Positions 1-11,520 of a stretch of 64,000 nucleotides of DNA are shown here, one piece after another. Position 1 is the first letter of the stretch. Every line of letters begins with the position of its first letter. The notes under the pieces are model-generated. The model saw only the letters and a program-made list of their open reading frames with translations, ran no database searches and was not told the origin of the DNA. Source of the stretch: Capitulum mitella (taxonomy: Eukaryota; Arthropoda; Thecostraca; Pollicipedomorpha; Pollicipedidae); the NCBI GenBank assembly GCA_030062745.1, contig CP099849.1, positions 21,750,144 through 21,814,143 on the forward strand, read 5' to 3'. A program made the translations under genes and the position numbers.

Positions 1-680
1 ATGAGTCGGGGCGCCGCTCAGGCATACCAATGGCGCCCCTGTTGCCGAACGGGACCGACGATGACAAATGGCGGCCAAGACAGGTCCATCGCGGTCGGCA
101 ACGATCCCCATAAACTCTTCAGGAGGCCGTCAGGCGGTGGCGAAATGACTGCGCCACGCGCCGCGCTCGAATGGCCAGGACTGAACGGAGGCTGAACGCA
201 ACTTTGATCCGGTCGTCAGCGTCCGTTTCCGGACTCCGTGTCCCTCGATTGAGAAGGAGATGTCGCTATTGCTCCATCGGGTGGGATGGGACTGTGTCTC
301 TTTTATTTACGGTGCGTGCGGCAGAAGAGAGCGTTTTTCTCATTTCCTTCGGCGAATGTAGGCTTAGGTTTTCAAAATGGCTGCCTTGCTAGAGATGGTG
401 ACCGCTTGAGACGACTGATCAGAGAAAACTGACATAGCTCAGTACCTGATGTGGGAAGTAGTTAATTTCGATGTTTTGTAATGCGTGGAACAGACGTCTC
501 GCGTGAATGAATTATCACGTAAATGAGAATGTGGTTCTCTACGACTTTGCCAACATTCTGCGATGAGCTTGGTGGTTGGGCTTAAGGATGAATGACATGC
601 CATTCATGCCATTCATCATTATGCGAAGCTTAATGATCATGATGATCATATAATAACATCATTATACAAAAATGCCACAG
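1..680. other. No gene recognised
   Basis: The first 240 bases are GC- and CpG-rich, then AT content rises. Short frames at 1-195 and 171-392 have no recognisable features. A short imperfect direct repeat, GCCATTCAT, occurs twice near 599-617. Confidence 0.5.
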
Positions 681-715
681 AGGGCGCTTTGCCCCACTGC
701 ACGGCAAAGCGCCCT
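681..715. repeat. Perfect 13-bp hairpin followed by T-run
   Basis: AGGGCGCTTTGCC (681-693) and its exact complement GGCAAAGCGCCCT (703-715) flank a 9-nt loop, and the right arm runs into TTTTT. It looks like an intrinsic terminator, but the animal context makes that role unlikely. A partial third copy of the arm (GGGCAAAGCG) follows at 722. Confidence 0.85.
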
Positions 716-1609
716 TTTTGTGGGCAAAGCGTCTCTCCCTGTTGGTACGGCAACCCTGTCGCATTCGAAAGCGTATATGACGTCCTCCAGCATACAATCC
801 ACGGGCTGTGATACCGTGAACAAGTGAAGCATAAAGAAGGTTCACGGTAAAATGCACGGTGGAGACCTTCATGAAAATCGTGCGCTTTGGAATGAGGATT
901 TCCGTGTCAAAGCTACTGAGGTCCAATACGGTTAGACAACTCAACTCGGATTCGCTAGTATCACTGACTTCTGGAATCGTAATTACGAAAACAATGGAGA
1001 AAATCGAGGTGCTGATTTTCGAACATGACTGACTATATATACGTAGGAAACAGATGAACCCCTTAAGAATATCAAATCATAATAGGTCATAATGAGAAAG
1101 TCCTTTAGATTACGAATTTCCTTGCTTGCGTTTGTCGCAGGTTTAGATTTCACAGCAGTAAGCCATTCACAACATTCCCGAAAAGGAAACATAAGAAAGC
1201 AGGCGGCGAGCCGTCGACGGCGATCAACAGTGATTTCGATTTCTTCCCGCCGTCGTCATGAGGCGCCAAATACTGCAGCTGGAAATTTCATGAGTCTCGC
1301 CTCGGGCGGTGAGAGGCTTTGCAGCGTCCATTTCAAAGCAGACAACGGCTTTAAAACGAGGCTGGGCCGCGATAGCCTGCTTTATGGAGGTGCCCAGGTA
1401 GAGGGCTCATGGGTGGATCACGAGACGGGCTCCTGGAGCGGCGGCCGGCAGTTCCCGAAGAAGGGTCAGGAGGTGCGTGCGATTGGAGTCTCACTCGAAA
1501 GGCGTCGTGACCGGCCCCGGCGCACGGAACAGGTCGGAACTCTTTTGGTGCGGGGCCGAAAATCATTGTTATCTCGTTTTGTTTTCATTCGATGTTATGC
1601 AAATTCTAA

Positions 1610-1610
<1 letters not shown>
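716..1610. other. No gene recognised
   Basis: The 240-codon frame at 1092-1814 is Arg/Ser-rich and ends in a Tyr-Ile run translated from a TA microsatellite, so it is not a credible gene. I see no repeats. Confidence 0.5.

Positions 1611-1671
<61 letters not shown>
1611..1671. repeat. (CA)n(TA)n microsatellite
   Basis: About six CA units followed by about 25 TA units, uninterrupted. Confidence 0.97.
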
Positions 1672-1674
<3 letters not shown>

Positions 1675-4394
1675 TAGTTTACCTGACGGCTTATGTCGTT
1701 TCAGTTTGGAACGTTATTTCGTCAAATCGCAGCAGAAGAACTCAAAAGTCTGAAAAATGCTCCGTATATCGGGGAGTTTTCATTGTGCCATTGTTATTTT
1801 CATTTCCTCACTGACACATTCCATCCGTTGCATAGCGCAATAATACCGGTCAAATGAGGCAGTTTACCACCGCATAACTTTCCCGCTGACAAATATTGGA
1901 CGCTAGCATTCAAATGGAACATGGCAAGAAGTTTGAGAAATGTGCCCCAGCCATTGTTCTTCCAAAAATACCGTTTCAGAAGCAAAAAGATAGATGAGGG
2001 ACAGTTTGGGCGGCCGCCATCTCCAAGAGTAAGTGGAAAAGCTCCTGAAGACGGCCTATAGAGCCAAAATTGTAGTAACGTATGCTGGTTGTTGCTTCCA
2101 AAACAAGCCTCCTCTCCAAACAGAACGAAGACCCTTTTAGGCTTGTATTTTCAATTATAAGAACTGGAGATTATATTTGATTTAACCATGACGTGGGTTT
2201 AGTCTTCAGGCATACCTGCCGGAATAGTTTTAATACCGAGCGAAGCAGCATCACTAAATCTAACATTCACTCAGAAGACTCGCCGAGCTGTAGGTCTTGA
2301 GAGAACATGTTTCCCTTAGGCGTAGCTCGAAAGCAGATGATTTCGTTTATTTACGCAATAAATGATATATCTGTAGCCCCTGCTCCGATGTGCCATCGTT
2401 GCCTCGGGGCCAATGGAAGGATTACATGTCATTTGAACGGTGGAGGTTGTACTCGTATGCCTAATATTCTCAAATGCACTGTCGCAGTGAAGGACAGTCA
2501 TTAGCAGAGCGACTTAGTTTGATATTAGCCCGCGGCCGACTGGCGGTCGTCGCCGATCACGCACGACTAAGGGGGAGCGGTTGACCGCCCCCTCTAACTC
2601 ACGAACAGCTGGTCGTACGATACAAATAAACACACCGTTGGAAAGCTCGTGACATGTAGAACTCGAAATTGGCTCATTTCTGGTTTTGGATAATATGTAA
2701 ACCATTTACGCCCTATCTATGTTTTCTCGCAGCCGACTGCATGAAACTGAGAAATGGTCGGGATCTCAAAGCTTGTGATTAATCAAGTCTAGGTAAAAGC
2801 ACCAATGAACAGGTAGGAGAAGCTGTCCAATGGGCGCCACCCCGCCTAATTGCGCAACCCCCCTCCATTATCTCCTAATTGAGACAGCTGATTGGCAGGT
2901 AAAGGATATTTTCTGAGAGAGAGAGAGCATGGTCGCAGATCTGATCCCATCTTCTTCCTCTCCATCTACTATACAGACGTGTGGTGAATCCATGATGTTT
3001 CAGTGCAAGTTCAAAGTAATTTTCTGCCTTGTGTTACTCGTGCGTAACTATGCTATCAAGACCGTCAAGCAAAATTGTTCCTTTACATTGCCTCCGTTGT
3101 GCAATTACCCTTCTGTGTGACCGGAATGGAGGAGATATGTTCGCACGTTAGTTATCCACGGCCAGTTTTGCTATAGCAGAGTCATTGTGTTTTGGCGCCA
3201 CATTTTGCTGGGCCTTATTACGCCAGTGTCACAATCGGGGTATGACTAGCCAACGGTGTGCTGACGCTCCATTTGCTCTTTCTCTTTCTCCAGGTCCAAC
3301 TGCTTCATTGTTTTGCGCGTTTCTGGAAACCATTTAAAGCGATAATCACGGGTGGATTCCGGCTGCAGAAGGGACACCTTGAGAGTGGGGCAGAAATGCC
3401 GCCAGAGCCTTTTTGGAAGGGCTGCAGCCCTTAGTCGCCCCCCCCCCCACCTCCCACCATCTGCGGAGACTGTTCGGCCCCCGTCGTACATTGGCCGCGG
3501 AAACTAATGTAAAGCATCATTTTTTCCCAATCAGCATGTAATCAGCGCCCCAAGTCTCGCTGGCAGTCCCCAGACCGAGAATCCTGACGACACCCCAGGA
3601 ACGAGAACCTTCTATCAGTCTTGCGGGTAAAGGTGTTTCGGATTTAAGCCAATTCATTTAGAGGGGGCAGCTCACCGCTGACCGCACTCACTGTGCGCTT
3701 AGGAACCAGGTGACCTCGCTGTACCCTTCTCCATCGGGAGATTTACCTGCCACTACAGGAATTTGCTCTCTAACTGAAACGCTAACATAGACCCTGAAGT
3801 GGGAAAATGCACCCTTTTCACACCCCCAAATCCTTTTGATTTCGGTGACCATACGTCGATATTTAGGAAATGCAGGACTATTGCATTTTCGGGTTTAAGA
3901 GGGAAACATTTTCGGATCACAAGAGAGGCATGGACCCTAAACCCACTGGATGCGCCTATACAGCCGCCTCCATGGGGCTGCCCAGCATCCTGTTTGGATC
4001 TGAGCACCTCTCCCGACCTCTTTGCAAGAACTGGCAAAAAGAATTAAAGTGAAACTGCTCATAATATACCACCTATTGGTTCATTATACCTTTTAACGCC
4101 GCAATGTACCTGGAACGTGTCAAGTACGTGTCATGTCTGTGGTGGCGCAACTAGGCACATCATGTGGTGAAAATATGACAAGGTTGCCCTAATTGCGCCT
4201 TTTTAGCCCGCCATCTTGACCTCCCCTAAACATGTGTTTCTTTACGGATTTAGCTCCCTTAAGTTTACCAACGAAAATCTGCAAGTTTTTTTGCTACTGC
4301 TTATCGAAAAAATGCCTAACCGCTTAAGACTTTATTTTTTATTTTCCACCTACCTCTTATCTGTTCCGGCTGCTCTTTTCGTTGCCATGATTCA
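1672..4394. other. No gene recognised
   Basis: Anonymous sequence. A short (GA)n run lies at 2916-2928 and a C-run near 3439-3451. No splice-bounded coding motif was recognised on either strand. Confidence 0.5.
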
Positions 4395-4505
4395 TTTACC
4401 TTTAAAATCAGCAGAAAATATTGGGTGGACCCAAACCAACATTGGGTGGGCCCAATTCAACACTGGGTGGGCCAGGTCCCTCTCAAAAGAATACAAATCG
4501 ACGCC
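4395..4505 (+). repeat. Dispersed repeat, copy 1 (TTGGGTGGNCC units)
   Basis: Contains three head-to-tail units of about 23 bp built on ATTGGGTGGGCCCAA, then CCCTCTCAAAAGAATACAAA and TCGAC. The reverse complement of 51424-51560 shows the same modules in the same order, so this is an interspersed element of at least 110 bp. The class is unknown. No target duplication was identified. Confidence 0.8.
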
Positions 4506-7500
4506 CCTGAATTGAGTAACAAATAGCAGGAAAGACTGAAGTTTTAAAATACTGAATATTATGGTGGTCAAAAGACCAGGAAGATGTATGAGGAAGAAAC
4601 ATGACAATTTTTCTCATATCATAATCATAGTACGCGTTTTTCGGAAAGGTGGGACAAATTGGGCAGCTTCCCCTAAAGTCCACAGATGCCGACACACACC
4701 TAATTTCTCTGCTTTGCTTAACATATACGCCGAAACGTTGAATTAAAGATATGGCAATTTTCGCGCCGACTGCTTTTCCATGTTACATTTTTTAATCCTA
4801 GTGGCTCTTGTTATGGTTTCTCATGCTTAAATTTTGGAAAAAAACTTAGTAGTTATCAGTCTACACAAATGGCGGAGCTTTACTCGCGAGAGTCTCTTTA
4901 TTTTCAAGACATGCAATTTTTTAAACTTTTTGAACTTTTTAGTATTACATATAGTTTCCAAAAGTGCGGGCCAGTTCTGCCGTTTTCTACACGTTCTGAG
5001 TAATTCATCGCCGATTTTGACGGCGGTGCATTTTGGCTTACAACAGTTACTCGTGACTCGACCTCAGGTCAATGGATGGAAGTCAATGATACTTTGTCCA
5101 TGGACGGTAAAGGTATGTCTGCATCACCTTGCACTAAAAATATTATAAAAAAGTCCGCCAAATTCAGAAAACAACGACATGTCTTAAAAATGAAGCTGAC
5201 CTTAGATCAGTGGTCCGGAAAATTCCAAAAAATCTGAGATAACGGACTTGTTGCATTCATCAAGATTTCTGGTCCCTGGAAGTTTTACAGTGACATCCTG
5301 TTTTCCGAAAATGTTACAGGGCACTTAACGTTTTTGACATAGGTCCACTTGACCTGACCTAGGTCAGACACCTTATTTGACCTGAGGTCAAAACTTTGAC
5401 AAAAGGTGCAAATACGATCTAGAAAAAGGTACACAAAGTTTTGTAGCGCTGCGCTTGTTTGTTCTCTCACAATCTTGGAAAAATCCCGGGGGTCAACCGC
5501 TTCCACCAGTCGGGGTCGGCTTATGTTTATTTGCAACTAATACAAGAGAAGACCAAGTTCACTTGTCCGGGAGAGATGGTTAGAGGATAAGCTTTGCAAT
5601 TTATGTAGTCAGGGAGTCGTGACTTGACATACAATATTGTTCGTATTAGGAATGTCACGAGCAAACTTCAAATCTACCACATTGTTACTACCTTGTGCGT
5701 GTCACCAAGTAAACATACACATAAAGCCAACCGACAGCTCTTTTGAGAAGGCCCCGCTCGAAACGCGAAGCCCTGTCCTTATGAGTACTTTGCTAGTTAC
5801 TGATTACTATGCGTTCGACCTGTTATAGAATCGCTATAGAGGCCAAGCTGAATGATTATGCGTTCAGTCTTTCATACAACAGCTGGAGAGGCCAAGCTGT
5901 ATTTCTGTGTCCTGGGCTGATAGAGTCTGCTGAAGTCAGCGGCACCAAAATGGTCCGACTCAAACTGGACGGCATAGGTCCTCGTTTGGCAAAGTTGGCT
6001 GTAGCTTTAATCCCTGCTAAAAAGGAAATAGTACGGGTTGACCAAATAGTGGTCGACAGTATAGTAATGCTGTCGGCAGTGAGTCAGCCTCAGATGTAGA
6101 ATGCTTCATATCTGAATCAAGATCTTTGGAGTCTAAATCTCTCCTTCCCCCGACATCCGTCGCTGTGGCCTCTCAGGTTAGCAACCGAAACCATCATTCT
6201 GTTGGTTCTGGCCAGGTTTAGGTCCGAGAAAAATCGCTACAGAATTGAAAGAGTTTTGTTTCTAAAACTGTTTGTCAGAAGCGAACTATGCAAAATATTT
6301 CCCACCGAGTTTCAGAAGACGATATCCAAACATACAAGGGTAAGAAATCAGTTAGTCAAATTAATGGCGCGCCCAGGATGATTTATCACCGAGAAACTAG
6401 ATTTGTTGAGCTGCGGTTTGATAGTCTCGGGCAGACAAGTCCCGAAAAATAGCAACAAATAAATAAACAGATGAATAAAGATAAATAATTACATAGATAA
6501 ACAATCAGAGGACCTCCTAAAAAAGTATTCCACTTCAAAATCGCATCGAATCAGCTGGAGCAAGCAATGGTTCGGCGGTTGACCGGTGATTTGCGTCAGT
6601 ACTGAAGAATGGGTTTCGACCGACAAAATGTCTCTCGGCAGCACAGTCAAGCTGGGTTCGAGGAGAAGAGACGAAACTGCAGAGGCCGTCGCAAAATGAT
6701 AACGCTGAAAATGTCAATTTTTCAATCTGAGAACATCGATAGCCGGGTGTCAAAAATGCAAGTAATCATGCTTAAAAGCCAGCTTTTGATAGGCCAGGAA
6801 AGCCTTCTTTTATCAGATGCAATTGGTAACATCTATTGCACACTCAACAGTCAGCAGGTTCAACGAGTTGTCATCGTTCGAAGTGAGCTTTGTTTATTCA
6901 TTTCATGTATTTTTATCCAAAGATGGAGCAATTCAGATTTTCTAAAGTTATCAATTTTTCGAGCACTGAGCCTGACAACGCCTGAGGTGTACATGGACTT
7001 GCTCGTAACATCAGAACGCAGCTGGTCTCTGGCTGTCCTGACTCGCTCGGTCCAGAGCCGAATATCAGCGCCCACCCTGGGACTCTAACCCCGCGCCTGC
7101 CGTAAATCCTGCCTGCAAACGATAGACGCCTGAGTCCTATTCGAAACAGGCCGTGTTAGCATAAGATGAGCGGGACTGCAGGAATTTTCTCATTTGGCCC
7201 GACAGCGACATGTTGTCGTTCCAGCGATTTACACGAGCCTGATCAATACGGTCTGTGACACTTTGGTACGCTTAATTAAATTCAGAAAGTTACACGCGCA
7301 GGCTCCCAAGAAGATTGATGCGATTGGTGCTGTTCAATTTTGCGGACATCTTGTTATCCAACACCACTGTGCCATGTTTTAAACATCTAGACTGATGTAA
7401 CCTCACTAGGCACATGAAGGGAGAGCCAATAGCTCTAGCGAAAACACGAACGTCGAATTTAATCCTAAGCAAAAGAGAGTTTCGTGTAGTAACCAAGCTT

Positions 7501-8025
7501 CGCCCTCTAAAGTAAGCATTACTTTTTTCCTCGGATATCAGGGCTCTCCGGTTCGCCGCTCGCCGTCCTGCACAGACCGTTTCCTCCTGCCATGGGGCTC
7601 AGAGGCGACTACGAGCTGTGGCTCGTGCTAGTCCAAAAAGCTCGCGCCATACTAAAAAGAAAAATAACTCTGAATCAGCATCGTGCTTTGAGTACTAAAA
7701 AACACATCTCTCTTCTCTGTCGCTTAACCATGTGGAGACCCAACAACTAATCGATCGTAAGTATGCTTTAGATGTGGCGTATGGTCGTTCAGTAAAACGA
7801 GAGACGATGTATGAAGAGCGACCCGCGAACCTACGAAAAGCAACAAACTTGCTAGATTTAGAGTTTGCGATAAGAAGTCCTTCGGTGGTGGCGATGCGCT
7901 CATCATATCCAAGGCTCTGAAAAGGAGACGAAAACTCAACGCCGGAAATATCGAGGAGCCTTTATTAACTCTAGGCTGGATGTCACGACCGCCGCAGTCG
8001 TGGTTCAGAGGTCGCTGTCCTTATC
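4506..8025. other. No gene recognised; half-site cluster
   Basis: Anonymous sequence apart from the AGGTCA-type palindromes at 5350-5390. Chance frames of up to 159 codons (6609-7088) lack any recognisable domain. A weak tRNA B-box-like string occurs near 7078-7092 on the minus strand, too degenerate to call. Confidence 0.45.
5350..5390. promoter_or_regulatory. Nuclear-receptor half-site palindromes
   Basis: TGACCTAGGTCA (5355-5366, everted repeat with no spacer) and TGACCTGAGGTCA (5378-5390, everted repeat with 1-bp spacer), plus an overlapping TGACCT at 5350. These are perfect AGGTCA half-sites. Similar motifs at 28929 lie inside a transposon, so these too may be repeat-derived. Binding is inference only. 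Confidence 0.35.
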
Positions 8026-8172
8026 CCGGCTCAGGAGTCCTTCGTGCCACAATCCGGGATCAGATGTTAGCGGCGTCACGGCCCCGGGAAAGATATCAGT
8101 GGTGTCAGGGCCTCGGGTCAGACGTCACTAGCGTCACAGCACTGGGTCAGACATCACTGACGTCACAGTCCG
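8026..8172. repeat. 30-bp minisatellite, about five units
   Basis: Degenerate units of 29-30 bp starting GGG(A/T)CAGA and ending GCGTCACAG(C/T)CC, clearest from 8056 on. The last unit contains a perfect CRE palindrome TGACGTCA at 8158-8165. The preceding unit carries GACGTCAC, so CRE-like half-sites recur at the repeat period. Confidence 0.75.
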
Positions 8173-8262
8173 AAGTAAGGACATTGCCTGCATGGATCTT
8201 GATCATCTCCGCCATTGACGGATCCAACACGACAGTCTGACGTTACCGTTCATACCGATGAC

Positions 8263-8415
8263 CATTAGGGGCAGAACGTGTTTTGGCAAAGGGCGGGGAC
8301 ACCGGTTGCTTTTCGAGCCATTTTTCCCACGCAGCGCCATAAGGTTAATGTTAAATTTCGCCAGTTAAGGGGGGAGGCGCGGTGACCCCGTGCACCACCC
8401 GTTTCGCCGCCTATG
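8263..8415 (+). mobile_element. 153-bp hAT-like MITE, copy 1
   Basis: Flanked by 8-bp target duplications CCGATGAC (8255-8262) and CCGATGAT (8416-8423), one mismatch. Terminal inverted repeats: CATTAGGGGCAGAACGTG on the left; the reverse complement of the right end begins CATAGGCGGCGAAACGGGTG. The core GTTAATGTTAAATTTCGCCA is almost identical to the copy at 39046-39199. It is non-coding. The 8-bp duplication fits a hAT-type transposase supplied in trans. Confidence 0.82.
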
Positions 8416-8499
8416 CCGATGATCGTAAGCCATGTTGATCGCCTTGGCTTCTTGCAGTACCCCAGGGGCTGAGCTCCAGACGTTCCCCGACACCGGCCA

Positions 8500-9030
8500 T
8501 ACGCCCTGGTGGGCGTCGTGACGCAGCGGTCCGGGGCCGACGTCATGCTGACGCCGGTGGGCTGGTCGCCCCGCCAGCCGACTCCCTATCAGCGTCGACA
8601 TCATCACCTGATGGAAACTGCCGGCCGTCCCGGCCGGCCATTTACGCGCCGTAAAGTGGTCGACGTCAGATGGCGACGGCGCCATCGATGCCGGCCATCT
8701 GCGGCCGACGCCGAATATTGCACGACCAGGCCGACGCCGAATATTGCACGACCGGGACACGGCTCACCTGGCGGCAGTTCCGACCGCGTCGGAGCCGCCA
8801 GCCGGAGCCGGCGGCAGCCCTCCCGCGGGAGGGCGGAAGTGAACGCGATCGTCGCAGTCGGCGAAGGAGGGCCGCGGCAGCCGGCGCCCCGACGGAGGCT
8901 GTCCGGCCGGGTCGTCCGCCTCCCTGGGGCACCGCTCAGCGGCGGCCGATCGGAGCTGGTGACGTCAGCGGTGCGGTCATCGTGCGCTGTCGTTACTGCG
9001 GCGAGGTCCGTGGGAACGGTGTGGAAGGCG
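8500..9030. promoter_or_regulatory. CpG-rich block
   Basis: Dense in CG dinucleotides compared with the surrounding sequence. Contains a 26-bp tandem duplication (8703-8754). Frames of up to 239 codons here are GC-driven and overlap on both strands without recognisable domains. It could be a promoter or a GC-rich repeat. No TATA or initiator was identified. Confidence 0.3.
8703..8754. repeat. 26-bp perfect tandem duplication
   Basis: Two adjacent copies of a unit starting GGCCGACGCCGAATATTGCA and ending CGACC(A/G), identical except at the final base. Confidence 0.95.
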
Positions 9031-10098
9031 GCGATTCTGGGCCGGGCAGAGACAGATTATTATCACGAATTTTTACCGGCTGAGATTATTCCTCTGGCTG
9101 ACGGACGATCTTCTATTCAGACCAGATGCTTCCACTGCCCAGATATGGCATTAGGTTGCCTCGGGTTTGAAATTTTACTGGCCAGTTTTACATTTATTTG
9201 TCCTTTTGTTTTAGCTTATAGGAATTAACTTAATAACTTACCTTTGGGTGCAAAGAGCATGTCTTTCAAGACGTCAAATATAGTAGACTTCTGATAATTA
9301 ATTATTCGTCCCAGGAAACGAATTTTACTCCCATTAAAAATTTCAAAGCTCATAATATCTGAAAGGAGCAATTTACTGTGAAGGCAGCTACAGTTTGTCC
9401 TTGCAGTCATTACGTAATTTGAAGGAAATTACTCGAATGGTTTGGTTATATGGGAACTTCTGACAGGCTAAGACAAAGCTATACGTGCAATTGCCAATCG
9501 CGTTCTTTTAACATCAGTATGTCTCCATATAATATGGGTAAAGCGCAGAGATGGTCCATTTATTGCCGTATCAAAACGTTGTTCCTTTACATATTCCATC
9601 ATAATCACATATTCCTCTCATACATAACGTCTATCTGATCACTCAACATGCCAGATATGGATAACGCAAAAGGAATTCATAGAATTTAACACGGCTGTCC
9701 TCGCTGGAAAGAAGGTACCTTGAAAACGTTAACGTTCCGCAGTATCTGATGGTTAGGACGCATTTGGCCCTCATCTTTACATCATGCCGTGTACATGGCG
9801 AGGCTATTTATCATTTGGCTACTTTATAGAAATAAATGTATAAAAGATGCACCAAAGACATGGGAAAGCTGCAGTCCTGGAGTGCCGGGCCCTTTTGCTT
9901 CCACGAAGTGTGTTCAAAGTGTATCCGACTTTTTTCCCGGAAGCCAGTTGAAGCCGAGAGGCAAGCATCACGTGCGATACTAGACTTTATTGCGCTTGCC
10001 TGATTTTGAAATCCTCGCCGGATAAGCCAGTCGCTGCCAGGCAGCCCTTGAACATGGTTGTGCAGCATGTGCTCGTCGCATTGTCACCTCATGGGTCA
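9031..10098. other. No gene recognised
   Basis: AT-rich anonymous sequence with no repeats seen. No inverted terminal repeat for the adjacent mariner relic could be located here. Confidence 0.5.
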
Positions 10099-11520
10099 TG
10101 ACGCAACGCGTTGAGCAGAGTTATTGCACCAAGTGCCAAAAGCTTGGTGATGACCAAATACAAGCCATTCGTTAGATTCAGCAGGCTTTTGGAAACGATG
10201 TTATGGGAGTTGCACAAATTAAGGAATGGTTTAACCAGTTTAAAGATGGCGGAACTTCGGCTGACAGTAATCAGCTTTCCGGTAGGCCATCAACAGGCCG
10301 AAATCCACATGTCATTGACGAAGAGCGCAATTTGATCATGGAAGACCGTCGGCTGGCCGTTCGAGAAATTGCTAAAGGCGTTGAGATCAACGATGTTCCT
10401 CCACACGCCATTTTAGCAGATGGTTTGGGCATGCACAGAGTGGCCGCGAAATTTGTGATCAAGCTGCTTTCGCGTGAACAGCAAGAGTTCCGCCTTGGAC
10501 GACGCGCTCGACATGTATGACTTCCTAAGGACCGTGGTCACTGGTAATGAGTCCTTGGTGCATGGGCACGACCCAGAAACCAAGGCTCAGTCGTCGCAGT
10601 GGAAGTCTCCAGCTTCCTCAAGGTCCAAGGGTACAAGACAGGCGAGGAGCAGTCGAAGTGATGCCGTCTTTTTCGCTACCGTGATATCGTGCATCATGAA
10701 AACGCACCAGTAGGCCAAACTGTTAGCAAGCAGTGTTGTCGAGAAGCAGCATTGTCGAGATTCCCCGTCGTCTTCGTGATGCAGTCCGTTGCAGCAGGCC
10801 AGAACTGTGGGAGTCAGGCAACTGGCAGCTACCTAATGATAACGTCCGGCCCATTCTTCGCACCTGATTCAGGATTTCGTTTAACAAGACAGGACGAGAA
10901 ATTTTAGATGCAACACTGTGACAGGAAACTCCAGTTCAGTTTTAGAGCCCTTAGATTATATGGCACCCTGCCGGAAACTATCATTAGCTGTCCTCAAACG
11001 AGTTTTGCGACTAGTCTGATGTGTCATCTTGCGGACAAGCGTTGAATGTTCTTGCTTTGTCTGAACGTGATATGTTCCGATCTTTCACCCATTGTTTCGC
11101 GACTCGACCTTCACCTTTCATCAGCGCTCTTTCGATCTTTATTTTGTGATACTTCGTTGTGTGTCTTGCACCTCCACTGACATCTTCATTACTGACGCAG
11201 GACTGTTTTAGCCTCATGCGTTTTTACGTGGGTGACCTCAAGGAAATGTATGGTGACGATGATTTCGTGGCCAAGCATAGAATTCCTCGGGTTCGCCAGG
11301 CTCCCTGCACTCCACACACATCTCCTAGTGCTTTGTGGCTGTTCCCCAAGATGAAGATGCCGCTTAAAAGTCCCGATTTGAGAGTCAAGAGAGCATCATG
11401 CAGAACGCGGTAGCGCGACTGGTAGTCATTCCAAAAGAGGATCTCTAGAAATGTTTTCAGCGATGAAAAGACCGCTGGGCTAGGTGTGCGGAGTCACAAG
11501 AGACATATTTTGAAGGAAAT
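10099..11520 (+). pseudogene. Mariner transposase relic
   Basis: Decayed DD34D mariner transposase. It begins MTQRVEQSYCTKCQKLGDDQ, meets a TAG after Ala-Ile-Arg, then continues through the paired helix-turn-helix region (QIKEWFNQFKDGGTSADSNQ, SGRPSTGRN) in an open frame to 10518. After a frameshift come TGNES...HGHDPETKAQSSQWKSP, HHENAPVGQTVSKQ and, in another frame, PAHSSHLIQDFV. After an insertion (10881-11260) the C-terminal part resumes at KHRIPRVRQAP and SALWLFPKMKMPLK. The first catalytic Asp is Asn (TGNES for TGDES). In the third catalytic region the expected Asp positions read His and Ala (CTPHTSPSALW). With the stop, frameshifts and insertion it cannot encode active transposase. Terminal repeats were not found. 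Confidence 0.93.
10881..11260. mobile_element. 380-bp insertion in mariner, 8-bp duplication
   Basis: Sequence foreign to the mariner relic, flanked by a perfect 8-bp direct repeat GATTTCGT (10873-10880 and 11261-11268). Removing the insert and one repeat joins LIQDFV directly to AKHRIPRVRQAP in frame, as in intact mariners. No terminal inverted repeats are obvious (ends TTAACAAGACAGG and GGTGACGAT), so the class is open: a hAT- or P-like short element is suggested by the 8-bp duplication only. Confidence 0.8.

Noticed and set aside
1092-1814. 240-codon open frame
   Set aside because: Its C-terminal part is a Tyr-Ile run from the TA microsatellite; no domain, no splice context.
7045-7140. 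tRNA-like string GGGACTCTAACCCC (minus-strand B box)
   Set aside because: The B box lacks the central CG and no A box was found at tRNA spacing.
8509-9228. 239-codon frame in CpG-rich DNA
   Set aside because: Overlaps other long frames on both strands, includes the 26-bp tandem duplication, and has no recognisable domain; explained by base composition.
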